This document shows, in pieces, positions 8,115 through 14,532 of a DNA stretch of 17,753 bases. The position numbers and the translations under genes are program-made. The stretch is from an uncultured Mollicutes bacterium (GTDB lineage: Bacteria > Bacillota_I > Bacilli_A > RFN20 > CAG-826): the NCBI GenBank assembly GCA_900542595.1, contig UQOB01000021.1:1-17753 (forward strand), read 5' to 3'. Each line of letters begins with the position of its first letter. Positions within the stretch are counted from its first letter, which is position 1. The notes below the pieces were generated by a model. That model ran no database searches. It was given only the letters and a program-made list of their open reading frames with translations, and was not told where the DNA came from.

Positions 8115-9292
8115 TTTCTAATTCCTCCGATATCGATAGCGGGTAAGTTGCTAATCCAAATATAGTTTTGTCCCATGGACGTGATGATGTTGTAATCGAT
8201 GCCGCATACCTTGCAGTGGTGGGTATCGAGTTGAAGCGGGGTGCCGCAGACGGGGCAGATTTCGTTCTTGATAGCCAGCGTGAAGGTGAAGGCTTTAAAG
8301 ATGCCACCATAGTCTTCCACGAACAGAAGCGGGACCTCGAAGGGTTTTACCCCATCATCTATTTCAAGGTAAGGCAAGAAGTATTCGTACTTCAGTTTTA
8401 AGTTATAGAGAATACCGATACCGTCGCTACTGGTTTGTTTAACTTCGAAGACCCCATTTTCAATGTGGACGTTGAAGCGGAAGTTGTTATACATATAGTC
8501 CGCTCGGTCAACGTAGAGATATTTATCTCTTTCGCTCTTGACCGGTTTCTTGATGACCTTAAATTCTTTTTCCATATCGCTTAAGACTTTAAGGTAGAGC
8601 TTATTGGTCGTCGCATAATCGACCTTTAAGCTATCTAAGTAGAAACGATAGACATAGTTATAATCCGGGTCATTGAGCAAGAGGTTAGTGGGTTGAATCT
8701 CGTTTCGATTTAAGGCCTTCACTTCTTTATAGAAGGGGTGCCCCTTTAAAAGGGACATAAAGGAGTTAATCCTTCTTAAAAACATCGCGACCCTCTCATT
8801 ATCTTCTTGGAAGGTGAGGGATAAGGAGTCATGCATAAGGGCTAAAGCTTGATTAACATTTCCGTACTTATTGAAGTTCAGGTTACTTTCGATCCCTAGT
8901 TTACTTAGTAAACGTTCATTGCTGACCGCTTCTAAGCTTTTAAGGAGAGAAGTGAATTCATTTAAGACTAAGAGGACGAATCTATTCTCATAGATATCGA
9001 GGTTAAAGGTATTTTGAATGGTGTAGGCCTTTTCTGGTCTAATCGTCCCATTATCATTGGTGAATAACTTCGGGTTCCGGTAGGTCTTCAGCATAAGCCT
9101 GGAATCGAAGTGCTTAAGGTTTTCAACTCTCACGATATCTTCTTCGGTGGTTAATTGGCCCTTTTGTTTACGGAAGATATTGGCCATATGTTCTAAGACC
9201 GAAAGGATTTCTTGAAGGTACGCTTCTAAAAAGGGGTAGCCGAAAAAGGGCATCCCTTCTTTCATGACGTTTTTCTTCAAGGTCTTCGCCAT
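8111..9292 (-). CDS. DUF2357/McrC-like partner protein with C-terminal zinc ribbon
   Basis: A 393-residue soluble protein with no leader or membrane span. The central helical region carries the text typical of DUF2357/McrC-type partners of McrB ATPases: NTFNLDIYENRFVLLVLNEF (94-113), where xxDxxENRF is the family hallmark, and the PTNLLLNDPDYNYVYRFYLD stretch (201-220). The C-terminus ends in a four-Cys zinc ribbon, CPVCG (346-350) and CKVCG (360-364). I see no convincing PD-(D/E)XK nuclease core as in restriction McrC; an EVK at 283-285 is the only ExK and lacks clear supporting motifs. The start lies 2 bases after the AAA+ gene stop, with AGAGGT about 7 bases upstream, so the two are probably one complex. 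The likely role is as a regulator or adaptor of the membrane ATPase; the zinc ribbon may bind protein or nucleic acid. The family call is by visible motifs only. Confidence 0.75.
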   Translation of the reverse strand: MAKTLKKNVMKEGMPFFGYPFLEAYLQEILSVLEHMANIFRKQKGQLTTEEDIVRVENLKHFDSRLMLKTYRNPKLFTNDNGTIRPEKAYTIQNTFNLDIYENRFVLLVLNEFTSLLKSLEAVSNERLLSKLGIESNLNFNKYGNVNQALALMHDSLSLTFQEDNERVAMFLRRINSFMSLLKGHPFYKEVKALNRNEIQPTNLLLNDPDYNYVYRFYLDSLKVDYATTNKLYLKVLSDMEKEFKVIKKPVKSERDKYLYVDRADYMYNNFRFNVHIENGVFEVKQTSSDGIGILYNLKLKYEYFLPYLEIDDGVKPFEVPLLFVEDYGGIFKAFTFTLAIKNEICPVCGTPLQLDTHHCKVCGIDYNIITSMGQNYIWISNLPAIDIGGIRK

Positions 9293-9294
9293 TG

Positions 9295-11100
9295 TTATAA
9301 CCTCTTTAAGAGTTGTTTAATTTTCTTTCTACTTTCCGTGAAGGAAGTTTCACCGTAAAGTTCGGTAATCTTCTTTTCTAATTTTTCTAAGCTTGGTCTT
9401 AAGCTCGCTTCAAAGCGGCCTTCGAGCTTGCGCAAGACTTTCGTCATAAAGACGTAATCTAAAGCGTCTTCCTTTTTACCGGTGATTTCGTTATAGATGG
9501 GGGCTAAAAGGTGGAGTTGATGGATGAGCCGGTTCCCAATCGCAATCCCGAGTTCATCGTACATAAAGCCTAATAAGTTTTGGAAAGTTGAAAGTTCCGC
9601 TGTACTTAATTGGTTATCCTTCTTTTGCATAGCTTTACTAAAGAGCTTACTTAAAGTAATGTAATCGGTGTATAAGGGTTTCGCAGCCTTACTAAACGTT
9701 AACGGAGCTTGCTGGGTATCGAAATCAAGGATGATCGCCCGGTCGATAACTTTATCGGTGACGGTGAAAGTGGAGTCATCTTTGTTACAGGTCCCGACGA
9801 AGAATAAAGAGGGGCTGATCGGTAAGTTACCGCTGGATAAATGACGAGGGGCATCGTAAGTTCTCGGAAGCTGCAAGATATTGATCTTTTGGTCTTCCAC
9901 CGGATATTCCATGACGCTTAAGAAATCCGCGAAATAGTATTCGATCCGGCTGATGTTCATTTCGTCTAAGACAACGAGGTGTACTAAGTTATCTTGGTAA
10001 GTGGTCCGGTACATCGCTTTTAAGAATTCGGTTTCGTGGTAAGTGGAGGTGAATTCGTTATAGTACCCGAGGAGGTCACTTTTTTCTCGATAAGTGACTT
10101 GAATCGCTTCAAAGTACGCTTCCCCACCTAAGAACTTCATAAAGTAACGGGGGAGGGAGCTCTTACCGGTCCCGCTGATACCTTCAAGGATGATGAGTTT
10201 TGTCGCGTTCAACGCTGAAACAAATAAAGCTAATTCTTTAAAGGAATAATAGAGTTTCCAAGAAGTGGCTAAGTAGTTCTGTAAATCTTCGGTGAAGGTT
10301 TTAAGGGTTAACTTATCGTCTTGGGTGACCGGGTTAAAGATCGTGTTGACGCTTAAATATTCGTCATCGATAGCGGTCAAGTTCTTAAACACCTCTTTCT
10401 TATCGTCTAAGGCCTTCGGAGCTTCACGCGTTGCGCTCGCGACGATCTGCCCACCTTGGATGGTGCTGACGGCTTGGTTCGGGGTGACGTTGTTGAAGCT
10501 CTTATTTAAGTTCTGTTCATCGCTTTCTTTTTCTTCTTGGATTCTCTTTTGCTCGTCTAAGAGTTCTTCTAAAGCTAAATCATGGTTCTCTTTAATCGAA
10601 CTTGTCTTAATGCCCCGATAGGCGAGGATGATACCCGCGATAAGGACAGCGACAACGAGGAAGATGATGAGCGAAAGAATTAAGGATTGATAGAGATAGG
10701 TTAAGGTCGTGACGTAGCCATCAAGTCCGCCCGGAATATTAAAGAGCGACGCGAGACCGAAGGAGAGGAAAAGACCAGCGGCAAAAGTGGTTAAGTAATA
10801 GATCCAACTCTTGGAGGTGAAGTATTTTCCTTCTTTGGTTTTAAAGTACGCTCCTTCATAGGTGATGATAGTGGTGACGACCGGAATATAGATGATGATG
10901 AACAACATCATGATCCAGATGCCGACATTTCCCTCAATCTCTTTAAAACCTAAGATTTGATTAAACCCGACGACCGGGGAATTCTTGGAAAAGATGATGT
11001 AACTAGCGTCGCTCATTAAACTGATGAGCAAGAGTAACACGCTGAACAAGATCGATAAGGCGATCGCTAGTTTGTGATGACTATTCAGTCTTAACTTCAT
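9295..11100 (-). CDS. McrB-type AAA+ ATPase with four N-terminal membrane helices
   Basis: A 601-residue protein. Hydrophobic segments at about 11-30, 61-80, 100-122 and 137-160 make four membrane helices, followed by a charged, probably coiled-coil linker (about 165-200). The C-terminal half is a McrB-family AAA+ domain: Walker A EGISGTGKSS (306-315, Lys313), Walker B VVLDEMN (376-382), then the subfamily hallmark of Glu and Phe-Ala-Asp (IEYYFADFL, 386-394), sensor-1 VGTCNKDDST (435-444, Asn439) and an Asp-Arg finger (KVIDRA, Arg454). The N-terminal DNA-binding domain of restriction McrB is absent, replaced by the membrane part. The longest open frame begins at 11139, but I place the start at 11100, because AAGGAG at 11110-11115 is 9 bases upstream and the earlier codons lie inside the signal peptidase gene; this leaves a 20-base overlap. 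The ATPase faces the cytoplasm and is a probable hexameric motor. The motor call is firm; the job is unknown. Confidence 0.88.
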   Translation of the reverse strand: MKLRLNSHHKLAIALSILFSVLLLLISLMSDASYIIFSKNSPVVGFNQILGFKEIEGNVGIWIMMLFIIIYIPVVTTIITYEGAYFKTKEGKYFTSKSWIYYLTTFAAGLFLSFGLASLFNIPGGLDGYVTTLTYLYQSLILSLIIFLVVAVLIAGIILAYRGIKTSSIKENHDLALEELLDEQKRIQEEKESDEQNLNKSFNNVTPNQAVSTIQGGQIVASATREAPKALDDKKEVFKNLTAIDDEYLSVNTIFNPVTQDDKLTLKTFTEDLQNYLATSWKLYYSFKELALFVSALNATKLIILEGISGTGKSSLPRYFMKFLGGEAYFEAIQVTYREKSDLLGYYNEFTSTYHETEFLKAMYRTTYQDNLVHLVVLDEMNISRIEYYFADFLSVMEYPVEDQKINILQLPRTYDAPRHLSSGNLPISPSLFFVGTCNKDDSTFTVTDKVIDRAIILDFDTQQAPLTFSKAAKPLYTDYITLSKLFSKAMQKKDNQLSTAELSTFQNLLGFMYDELGIAIGNRLIHQLHLLAPIYNEITGKKEDALDYVFMTKVLRKLEGRFEASLRPSLEKLEKKITELYGETSFTESRKKIKQLLKRL

Positions 11101-11995
11101 GATGTAGTTCTCCTTGGGGGAGGGTGATTTCATCCCCATTCTTATATGTGATAGTCGTTGGGACTTGGTTAAGTTCTTCGTTTAAGTGGATGGTGACGTT
11201 TTCCCCATCTTTTTTCAGGCTTCCTTCTTTACAGGTGACGATAAAGAAATCTTTATCTTTCACATATTGGATAAGAAGGGATTTTCTTTCTTCTGTTTCC
11301 CTTTTTAACTTCAAGTTAATAACGGAATAGAAGATAGCGAGATACGTAAGACCCCCGAAAGTCAATAAGCCGTAGTAACTCTGGGTGAAGGTGACCAAGG
11401 CTCCCGCGTAAGGGAGGCGGAAGGAGTTATAGACTCCGACAATGTTATCGTTTGTTACCGGAACTTCATCGTTCCCACTATTAGCGTCCCCCCGGGTCAC
11501 GAGATACGTAGGATGTTTTTCAATCACCCGGTGGATGAGGTTCCTCCCACTTCCCGGGTAGTAGACCACGATATCGTAGAGCTCGACATCCTTAATATCG
11601 TCGACCTTCGTAATACCGATTAGGTCATTGGTTTGTAATTGATTATCGATATGATTATCGAAGAGATAAATATTTTCTTCGTTCTTATAGCTCATCGAAG
11701 CTGAACCGACCGCGATAAGCTGAGTGTTGGTGAGGTTAGTAAACCTAGCTACTAAACCCATCAAAAGAAAGATGGAAAGCAAGACTATCGCGATATCCAT
11801 GAGAATATCGACAACTTTTTTAAAGATTGCTTTCTTATCTTTCGCTTTATCCTTTTTATCATAAAGAGTTTTGAGGATGGTCACATCGTTAGCCCCAGTT
11901 CTCGTTTCTTCTTTCGCAACCTTAAGGTAATAGATAAGAAGCCCCGAGGAAATCAGGACTATGATGACAACCATCCCCAAAACTACATAGAACAT
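11081..11995 (-). CDS. SipW-type (S26B) signal peptidase
   Basis: A 304-residue membrane peptidase. A hydrophobic helix at 1-24, a basic loop, a second helix at about 63-85, and a third at about 206-228 flank the catalytic region. The nucleophile is Ser100 in GSASM, and the dyad base position is His155 in NLIHRV, the Ser-His form of SipW/archaeal/ER-type peptidases, not the Ser-Lys form of ordinary type I enzymes. The conserved RGD-x-N-x-x-x-D box is present (RGDANSGND, 168-176). The soluble tail (about 230-304) is longer than in B. subtilis SipW and is Lys/Glu-rich. It should cut the leaders of the neighbouring TasA-like proteins at the membrane. The start follows the TasA-like stop by 19 bases, and no clear Shine-Dalgarno is visible (upstream text is TATTCCTTTTAATCA), so translation may depend on coupling. 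The family call is firm. Confidence 0.93.
   Translation of the reverse strand: MFYVVLGMVVIIVLISSGLLIYYLKVAKEETRTGANDVTILKTLYDKKDKAKDKKAIFKKVVDILMDIAIVLLSIFLLMGLVARFTNLTNTQLIAVGSASMSYKNEENIYLFDNHIDNQLQTNDLIGITKVDDIKDVELYDIVVYYPGSGRNLIHRVIEKHPTYLVTRGDANSGNDEVPVTNDNIVGVYNSFRLPYAGALVTFTQSYYGLLTFGGLTYLAIFYSVINLKLKRETEERKSLLIQYVKDKDFFIVTCKEGSLKKDGENVTIHLNEELNQVPTTITYKNGDEITLPQGELHHEVKTE
11110..11115 (-). promoter_or_regulatory. ribosome binding site deciding the McrB-like ATPase start
   Basis: AAGGAG read on the minus strand lies 9 bases before the ATG at 11100, inside the end of the signal peptidase gene. It supports a start 39 bases downstream of the first in-frame ATG at 11139, giving a protein that begins MKLRLNSHHK just before its first membrane helix. 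Confidence 0.75.
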
Positions 11996-12014
11996 TGATT
12001 AAAAGGAATAGAGA

Positions 12015-12638
12015 TTAAGCAGCAGCAGCTTTGTTTAAGGTAACGGTAAGGGTTAACGCATTGCCGCCAGAAGCTGCACTCGACATTGAAGCAAGGCTCG
12101 TTTTAACTTGATCAATAGAATCAGTTAAAGTGGTGTCGAAATATTCGGTCGGGTTTTTACCACCGAACGCAGAACCCCATTTGAGGGTAACAGTTTTGTT
12201 GGTCAACTCAACAGTGGCACCCGCTCCACTTTGCCCGTGTTCACCAGCAGGGATAACAGTTTCATCAAGAGCGAGATAGTGACCGTCAATTAAAGCACCG
12301 GAAGCGGTGACCGTAACACCGGCCCAAAGAGTAGGATCGCCTGTAACAGTAATATCAAGGGCAACGGTTAAGTCTTCAGCGTGGGTCCCGTCCCATTGCC
12401 AAATGCCAGACGTATCATTTTGCTTCGCATCAAGGCTAATAGTCTTGTCCCCGTCATTCAGCTTGACTTTTAAATCGATCTGATTGTCTGTAACGTCACC
12501 GACACTGATAGAAGGGGTGACAGTACCAGAGTTATCGCCACCGGTGACAACGAAAGCAGCCGAAGCCACGGTAACCACGGAGACAACGCCAAAACTGATC
12601 GAAGCTCCGAGGATGATTTTGCTTAATTTGCTTTTCAT
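12015..12638 (-). CDS. TasA-like secreted protein (SipW substrate candidate)
   Basis: A 207-residue protein. The leader MKSKLSKIILGASISFGVVS continues to VASAAF, with a mature start near VVTGG, in the style of TasA/camelysin leaders cut by SipW. The mature part is low in Cys (none seen), rich in Thr, Val, Ser, Asp and Gly, and alternates short beta strands (VALDITVTGD, VTVTASG, LTLTVTLN), as expected of a fibre-type subunit. The last four residues are Ala-Ala-Ala-Ala. A longest frame would begin at 12656, but AAAGGAG at 12645-12651 is 6 bases upstream of the ATG at 12638, which I take as the start. It is the first gene of the minus-strand cluster and the likely main substrate of the peptidase that follows. 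Divergent mature sequences are normal in this family, so TasA-like is by leader, size and neighbour, not by identity. Confidence 0.8.
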   Translation of the reverse strand: MKSKLSKIILGASISFGVVSVVTVASAAFVVTGGDNSGTVTPSISVGDVTDNQIDLKVKLNDGDKTISLDAKQNDTSGIWQWDGTHAEDLTVALDITVTGDPTLWAGVTVTASGALIDGHYLALDETVIPAGEHGQSGAGATVELTNKTVTLKWGSAFGGKNPTEYFDTTLTDSIDQVKTSLASMSSAASGGNALTLTVTLNKAAAA

Positions 12639-12644
12639 GTTTTT

Positions 12645-12651
12645 CTCCTTT
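12645..12651 (-). promoter_or_regulatory. ribosome binding site deciding the TasA-like start
   Basis: AAAGGAG read on the minus strand lies 6 bases before the ATG at 12638. It lies between that ATG and the earlier in-frame ATG at 12656, so it favours the shorter protein. Confidence 0.8.
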
Positions 12652-12670
12652 TGCATCTAAGCTTATGTTA

Positions 12671-12699
12671 AATTTAGGTTTTTTCGTAAGAAAAGACAA
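12671..12699 (-). promoter_or_regulatory. candidate sigma-A type promoter for the minus-strand cluster
   Basis: Read on the minus strand: TTGTCT (12699-12694) as -35, a 17-base spacer, and TAAATT (12676-12671) as -10, each matching the consensus at four of six bases. A transcript starting about 7 bases on would give a leader of about 25 bases ending in the AAAGGAG site. The position is good but the match is modest, so this is a candidate only. A second possible pair lies further upstream (TTCAAA, 16 bases, TATATT on the same strand). Confidence 0.35.
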
Positions 12700-12950
12700 A
12701 ATTTTGTGGAATTCGAGGGGTGGGGGCTTTAAATGATAAATATAAGTTCCCATCGATACTTTTGAACTTTCTTTACAATCTTAAACTCCTCATTTCCCAT
12801 CCTTAGAGTTCCAATTTTAAGGCCAAAATACCCATAAAACAATATAAATGGCTCATTATTTGTAGCATTTACACTTTTTTACAGGCTTTAAAATGGAACA
12901 TGAAATTTTGCTTTAAATTAGCGTTCTTTACAAACACATTAGTATTTATC

Positions 12951-12971
12951 ATGTGAAAAACTATGTGAAAA
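12951..12971 (+). repeat. tandem pair of ATGTGAAAA
   Basis: The nine bases ATGTGAAAA occur at 12951-12959 and 12963-12971, so the starts are 12 bases apart (slightly more than one helical turn). They lie just upstream of the palindrome and could be paired half-sites for a regulator. This may also be chance in AT-rich DNA. Confidence 0.4.
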
Positions 12972-12976
12972 TTGAT

Positions 12977-12988
12977 TGTAAATTTACA
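12977..12988. promoter_or_regulatory. perfect 12-bp palindrome, candidate operator
   Basis: TGTAAATTTACA is a perfect inverted repeat. It begins at the last base of a possible -35 (TTGATT, 12972-12977) and lies upstream of a possible -10 (TAAGAT, 12996-13001), where a bound repressor would block a rightward promoter. The sequence form resembles sites of many small dimeric regulators; no regulator gene is in the window. Confidence 0.4.
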
Positions 12989-13003
12989 TTGTAACTAAGA
13001 TAG

Positions 13004-13037
13004 TTCGTTTACGAATTCAACATGTTTTAAGTATATT
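13004..13037 (+). promoter_or_regulatory. candidate promoter with overlapping inverted repeat for the MFS gene
   Basis: TTTACG (13008-13013), an 18-base spacer and TATATT (13032-13037) form a plausible rightward promoter, matching consensus at four and five of six bases. The -35 is inside an inverted repeat, TTCGT-TT-ACGAA (13004-13015), which could be an operator. A start near 13044 would give a leader of about 75 bases before the ATG at 13120. Confidence 0.35.
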
Positions 13038-13119
13038 TTTTCTTTAACCTTATTTAACTAAAATTCCTGGTTTTTTTCTTCCTTTGGAGCAGTTAAAATA
13101 AGAAGAAAGGTTTCAACTT

Positions 13120-14529
13120 ATGACAAACAAGACGTCGAACGTCCAAACCAATCACGGGCTTAAGCTCAATTTAAAACGGACGTTCATCATTGGTCTTGCT
13201 TTCTTCGGGATCCTTCTTCTTTGGCAAGTTTATGATGCCAACTGTCCGATTCTTTTAACGGAATTATTCATGGAGTACATGCCCCAAGCAGAGCAGGAAA
13301 GCGAAGTGCAGTACCTAGTAGGCGTTATTATGGCTTTAGATAATTTAGCTGCTTTGATATTGCTTCCGATATTTGGTCATTTGAGCGATAAAACAAAAAC
13401 TCCAATTGGGAAACGGATGCCGTATATCTTAGTAGGGACACTGGTGTCCGCTATCGCCTTCCCTTTTATTCCTCTTTGTTTCTATTGGAATAACTTAGCT
13501 GGGATGGTTTCTGTCATGGGTATCGTCGTCATCTTCATGATGATGTACCGGAATCCGGCAGTGGCTTTAATGCCGGATATCACCCCGAAACCTTTAAGAG
13601 CGAAAGCCAACGGCATCATCAACATCATGGGTTATTTAGGTGGGGCATGCGCGACCGTTCTTGGTCTCTTCCTCATCGTCAGTGATTTCTCGGACCCTAA
13701 TAGTGGTTGGGCTTACCAAAACATTTGGGTCATTGAATTACCTTTCTTAATCGCCAGTATCTTAATGGTTATTACTTGCCTCATTCTCTTCTTTAAAATC
13801 AAAGAACTTCCCCTTGAAAAAGAATTAGCTAGGGATATGGAAGAAGGGGAGAAAGAATCGGAAGTCGATGCTTCAACTGTCGGCCCGAAAGAAAAGATGA
13901 GCAAGAAAAACTTAATCACCTTAATTCTTATCCTCGCAGCCGAAGTATGTTGGTTTATGTGCGATAACGGGCTTAACACGTATCTCGGTAACTATCTCGT
14001 TTATTACATGGACACCAAATCCAGTATGGCTTCTACTATTGTCTTAATCGGTGGGGTCGCGAGCGTCATCGGTTTTGCGGTCGGTGGTATCATTGCCGAT
14101 AAGATTTCCCGTAAATGGACAATCTTCCTGGGGCTCGCTCTCTATTTTGTCGCGGTCTTCTGGCTCTGTTTCGTAAGACCTAACGGGATACCGGAAGGAT
14201 CAAGCGTGGCCAGTTTACCTTGGGACTTCTATCCTATCTGGATCATCAAAGGTTTCGGTATCGCTTTAGTTAATACTTGTTCTTACCCGATGGTCGTGGA
14301 ACTTAGCACCAAAGATAAGGTTGGGAAGTTCACGGGGTACTATTATGCGGCTAGCATGAGTGCTCAAACCTTAACATCCGTCCTCTTAGGTTTACTTCTC
14401 TTCGCTCAATCTTGGTGGTCACTTCCAGTTTATTGCACGGTCTTCATTGGACTTTCCTTATTGATTTTCTTCTTTGTTCGGAGTAAACGTAAGGTGAATA
14501 AAGAAACTAAAGCTTTAGAAGGTAAATAA
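13120..14529 (+). CDS. MFS transporter of the GPH/SLC45-like sugar symporter type
   Basis: A 469-residue protein with about 12 hydrophobic segments and a charged central loop (about residues 235-262). The loop between the second and third helices carries the MFS motif G86-HLSDKTKTPIGKR99, in the GPH/SLC45 form where a Gly-Lys/Arg-Arg run follows a Thr-Pro. The RNPAVALMPDITP and KANGII stretch in the first half is also typical of this group, which moves sugars or glycosides with a cation. The start is supported by AGAAAGG at 13104-13110, 9 bases upstream. It leads the plus-strand cluster and ends 3 bases before the phospholipase C-like gene. The substrate cannot be read from sequence. The superfamily is certain and the subgroup likely. 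Confidence 0.9.
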   Translation: MTNKTSNVQTNHGLKLNLKRTFIIGLAFFGILLLWQVYDANCPILLTELFMEYMPQAEQESEVQYLVGVIMALDNLAALILLPIFGHLSDKTKTPIGKRMPYILVGTLVSAIAFPFIPLCFYWNNLAGMVSVMGIVVIFMMMYRNPAVALMPDITPKPLRAKANGIINIMGYLGGACATVLGLFLIVSDFSDPNSGWAYQNIWVIELPFLIASILMVITCLILFFKIKELPLEKELARDMEEGEKESEVDASTVGPKEKMSKKNLITLILILAAEVCWFMCDNGLNTYLGNYLVYYMDTKSSMASTIVLIGGVASVIGFAVGGIIADKISRKWTIFLGLALYFVAVFWLCFVRPNGIPEGSSVASLPWDFYPIWIIKGFGIALVNTCSYPMVVELSTKDKVGKFTGYYYAASMSAQTLTSVLLGLLLFAQSWWSLPVYCTVFIGLSLLIFFFVRSKRKVNKETKALEGK

Positions 14530-14532
14530 TTT

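Larger units (their letters stand above)
12639..13119. other. AT-rich divergent intergenic region, no gene seen
   Basis: This 481-base stretch separates the two divergent gene clusters. Both strands carry frequent stops and I see no convincing small gene, tRNA or structured RNA. It holds candidate promoters in both directions, one perfect palindrome at 12977-12988, an inverted repeat at 13004-13015, a tandem pair of ATGTGAAAA at 12951 and 12963, three copies of GCTTTAAA (12726, 12885, 12910), and a G-run (GGGGTGGGGG) near 12717-12726. It is the natural place for control of both clusters. Confidence 0.7.

Noticed and set aside
7591..8121. A 176-codon plus-strand open frame opposite the lipoprotein gene
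   Set aside because: Its translation is a Val/Ser/Pro-rich mirror of the beta repeats on the other strand, with no ribosome site; the lipoprotein has a lipobox and known modules.
10292..10621. A 109-codon plus-strand open frame opposite the ATPase linker
   Set aside because: It lies against a gene with clear AAA+ motifs, has a Ser/Leu-rich translation typical of an antisense frame and no ribosome site.
8111..11100. A standard McrBC restriction system
   Set aside because: The ATPase has membrane helices where McrB has a DNA-binding domain, the partner shows no clear nuclease motif, and the neighbours are secretion and surface genes, not methylases or defence genes.
11081..11995. Ordinary type I Ser-Lys signal peptidase
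   Set aside because: The base position is a His in HRV and the RGD-x-N box follows, the Ser-His pattern of SipW-like enzymes; no Lys-box of the SipS/LepB kind is present.
12814..12829. ATTTT/AAAAT hairpin around AAGGCC as a terminator
   Set aside because: The stem is five A-T pairs without a GC core or T-run, too weak to support a call.
12639..13119. A CRISPR array, tRNA or small structured RNA in the divergent region
   Set aside because: The repeats seen are only 8-12 bases and irregularly spaced, and no cloverleaf or long paired stem could be drawn.
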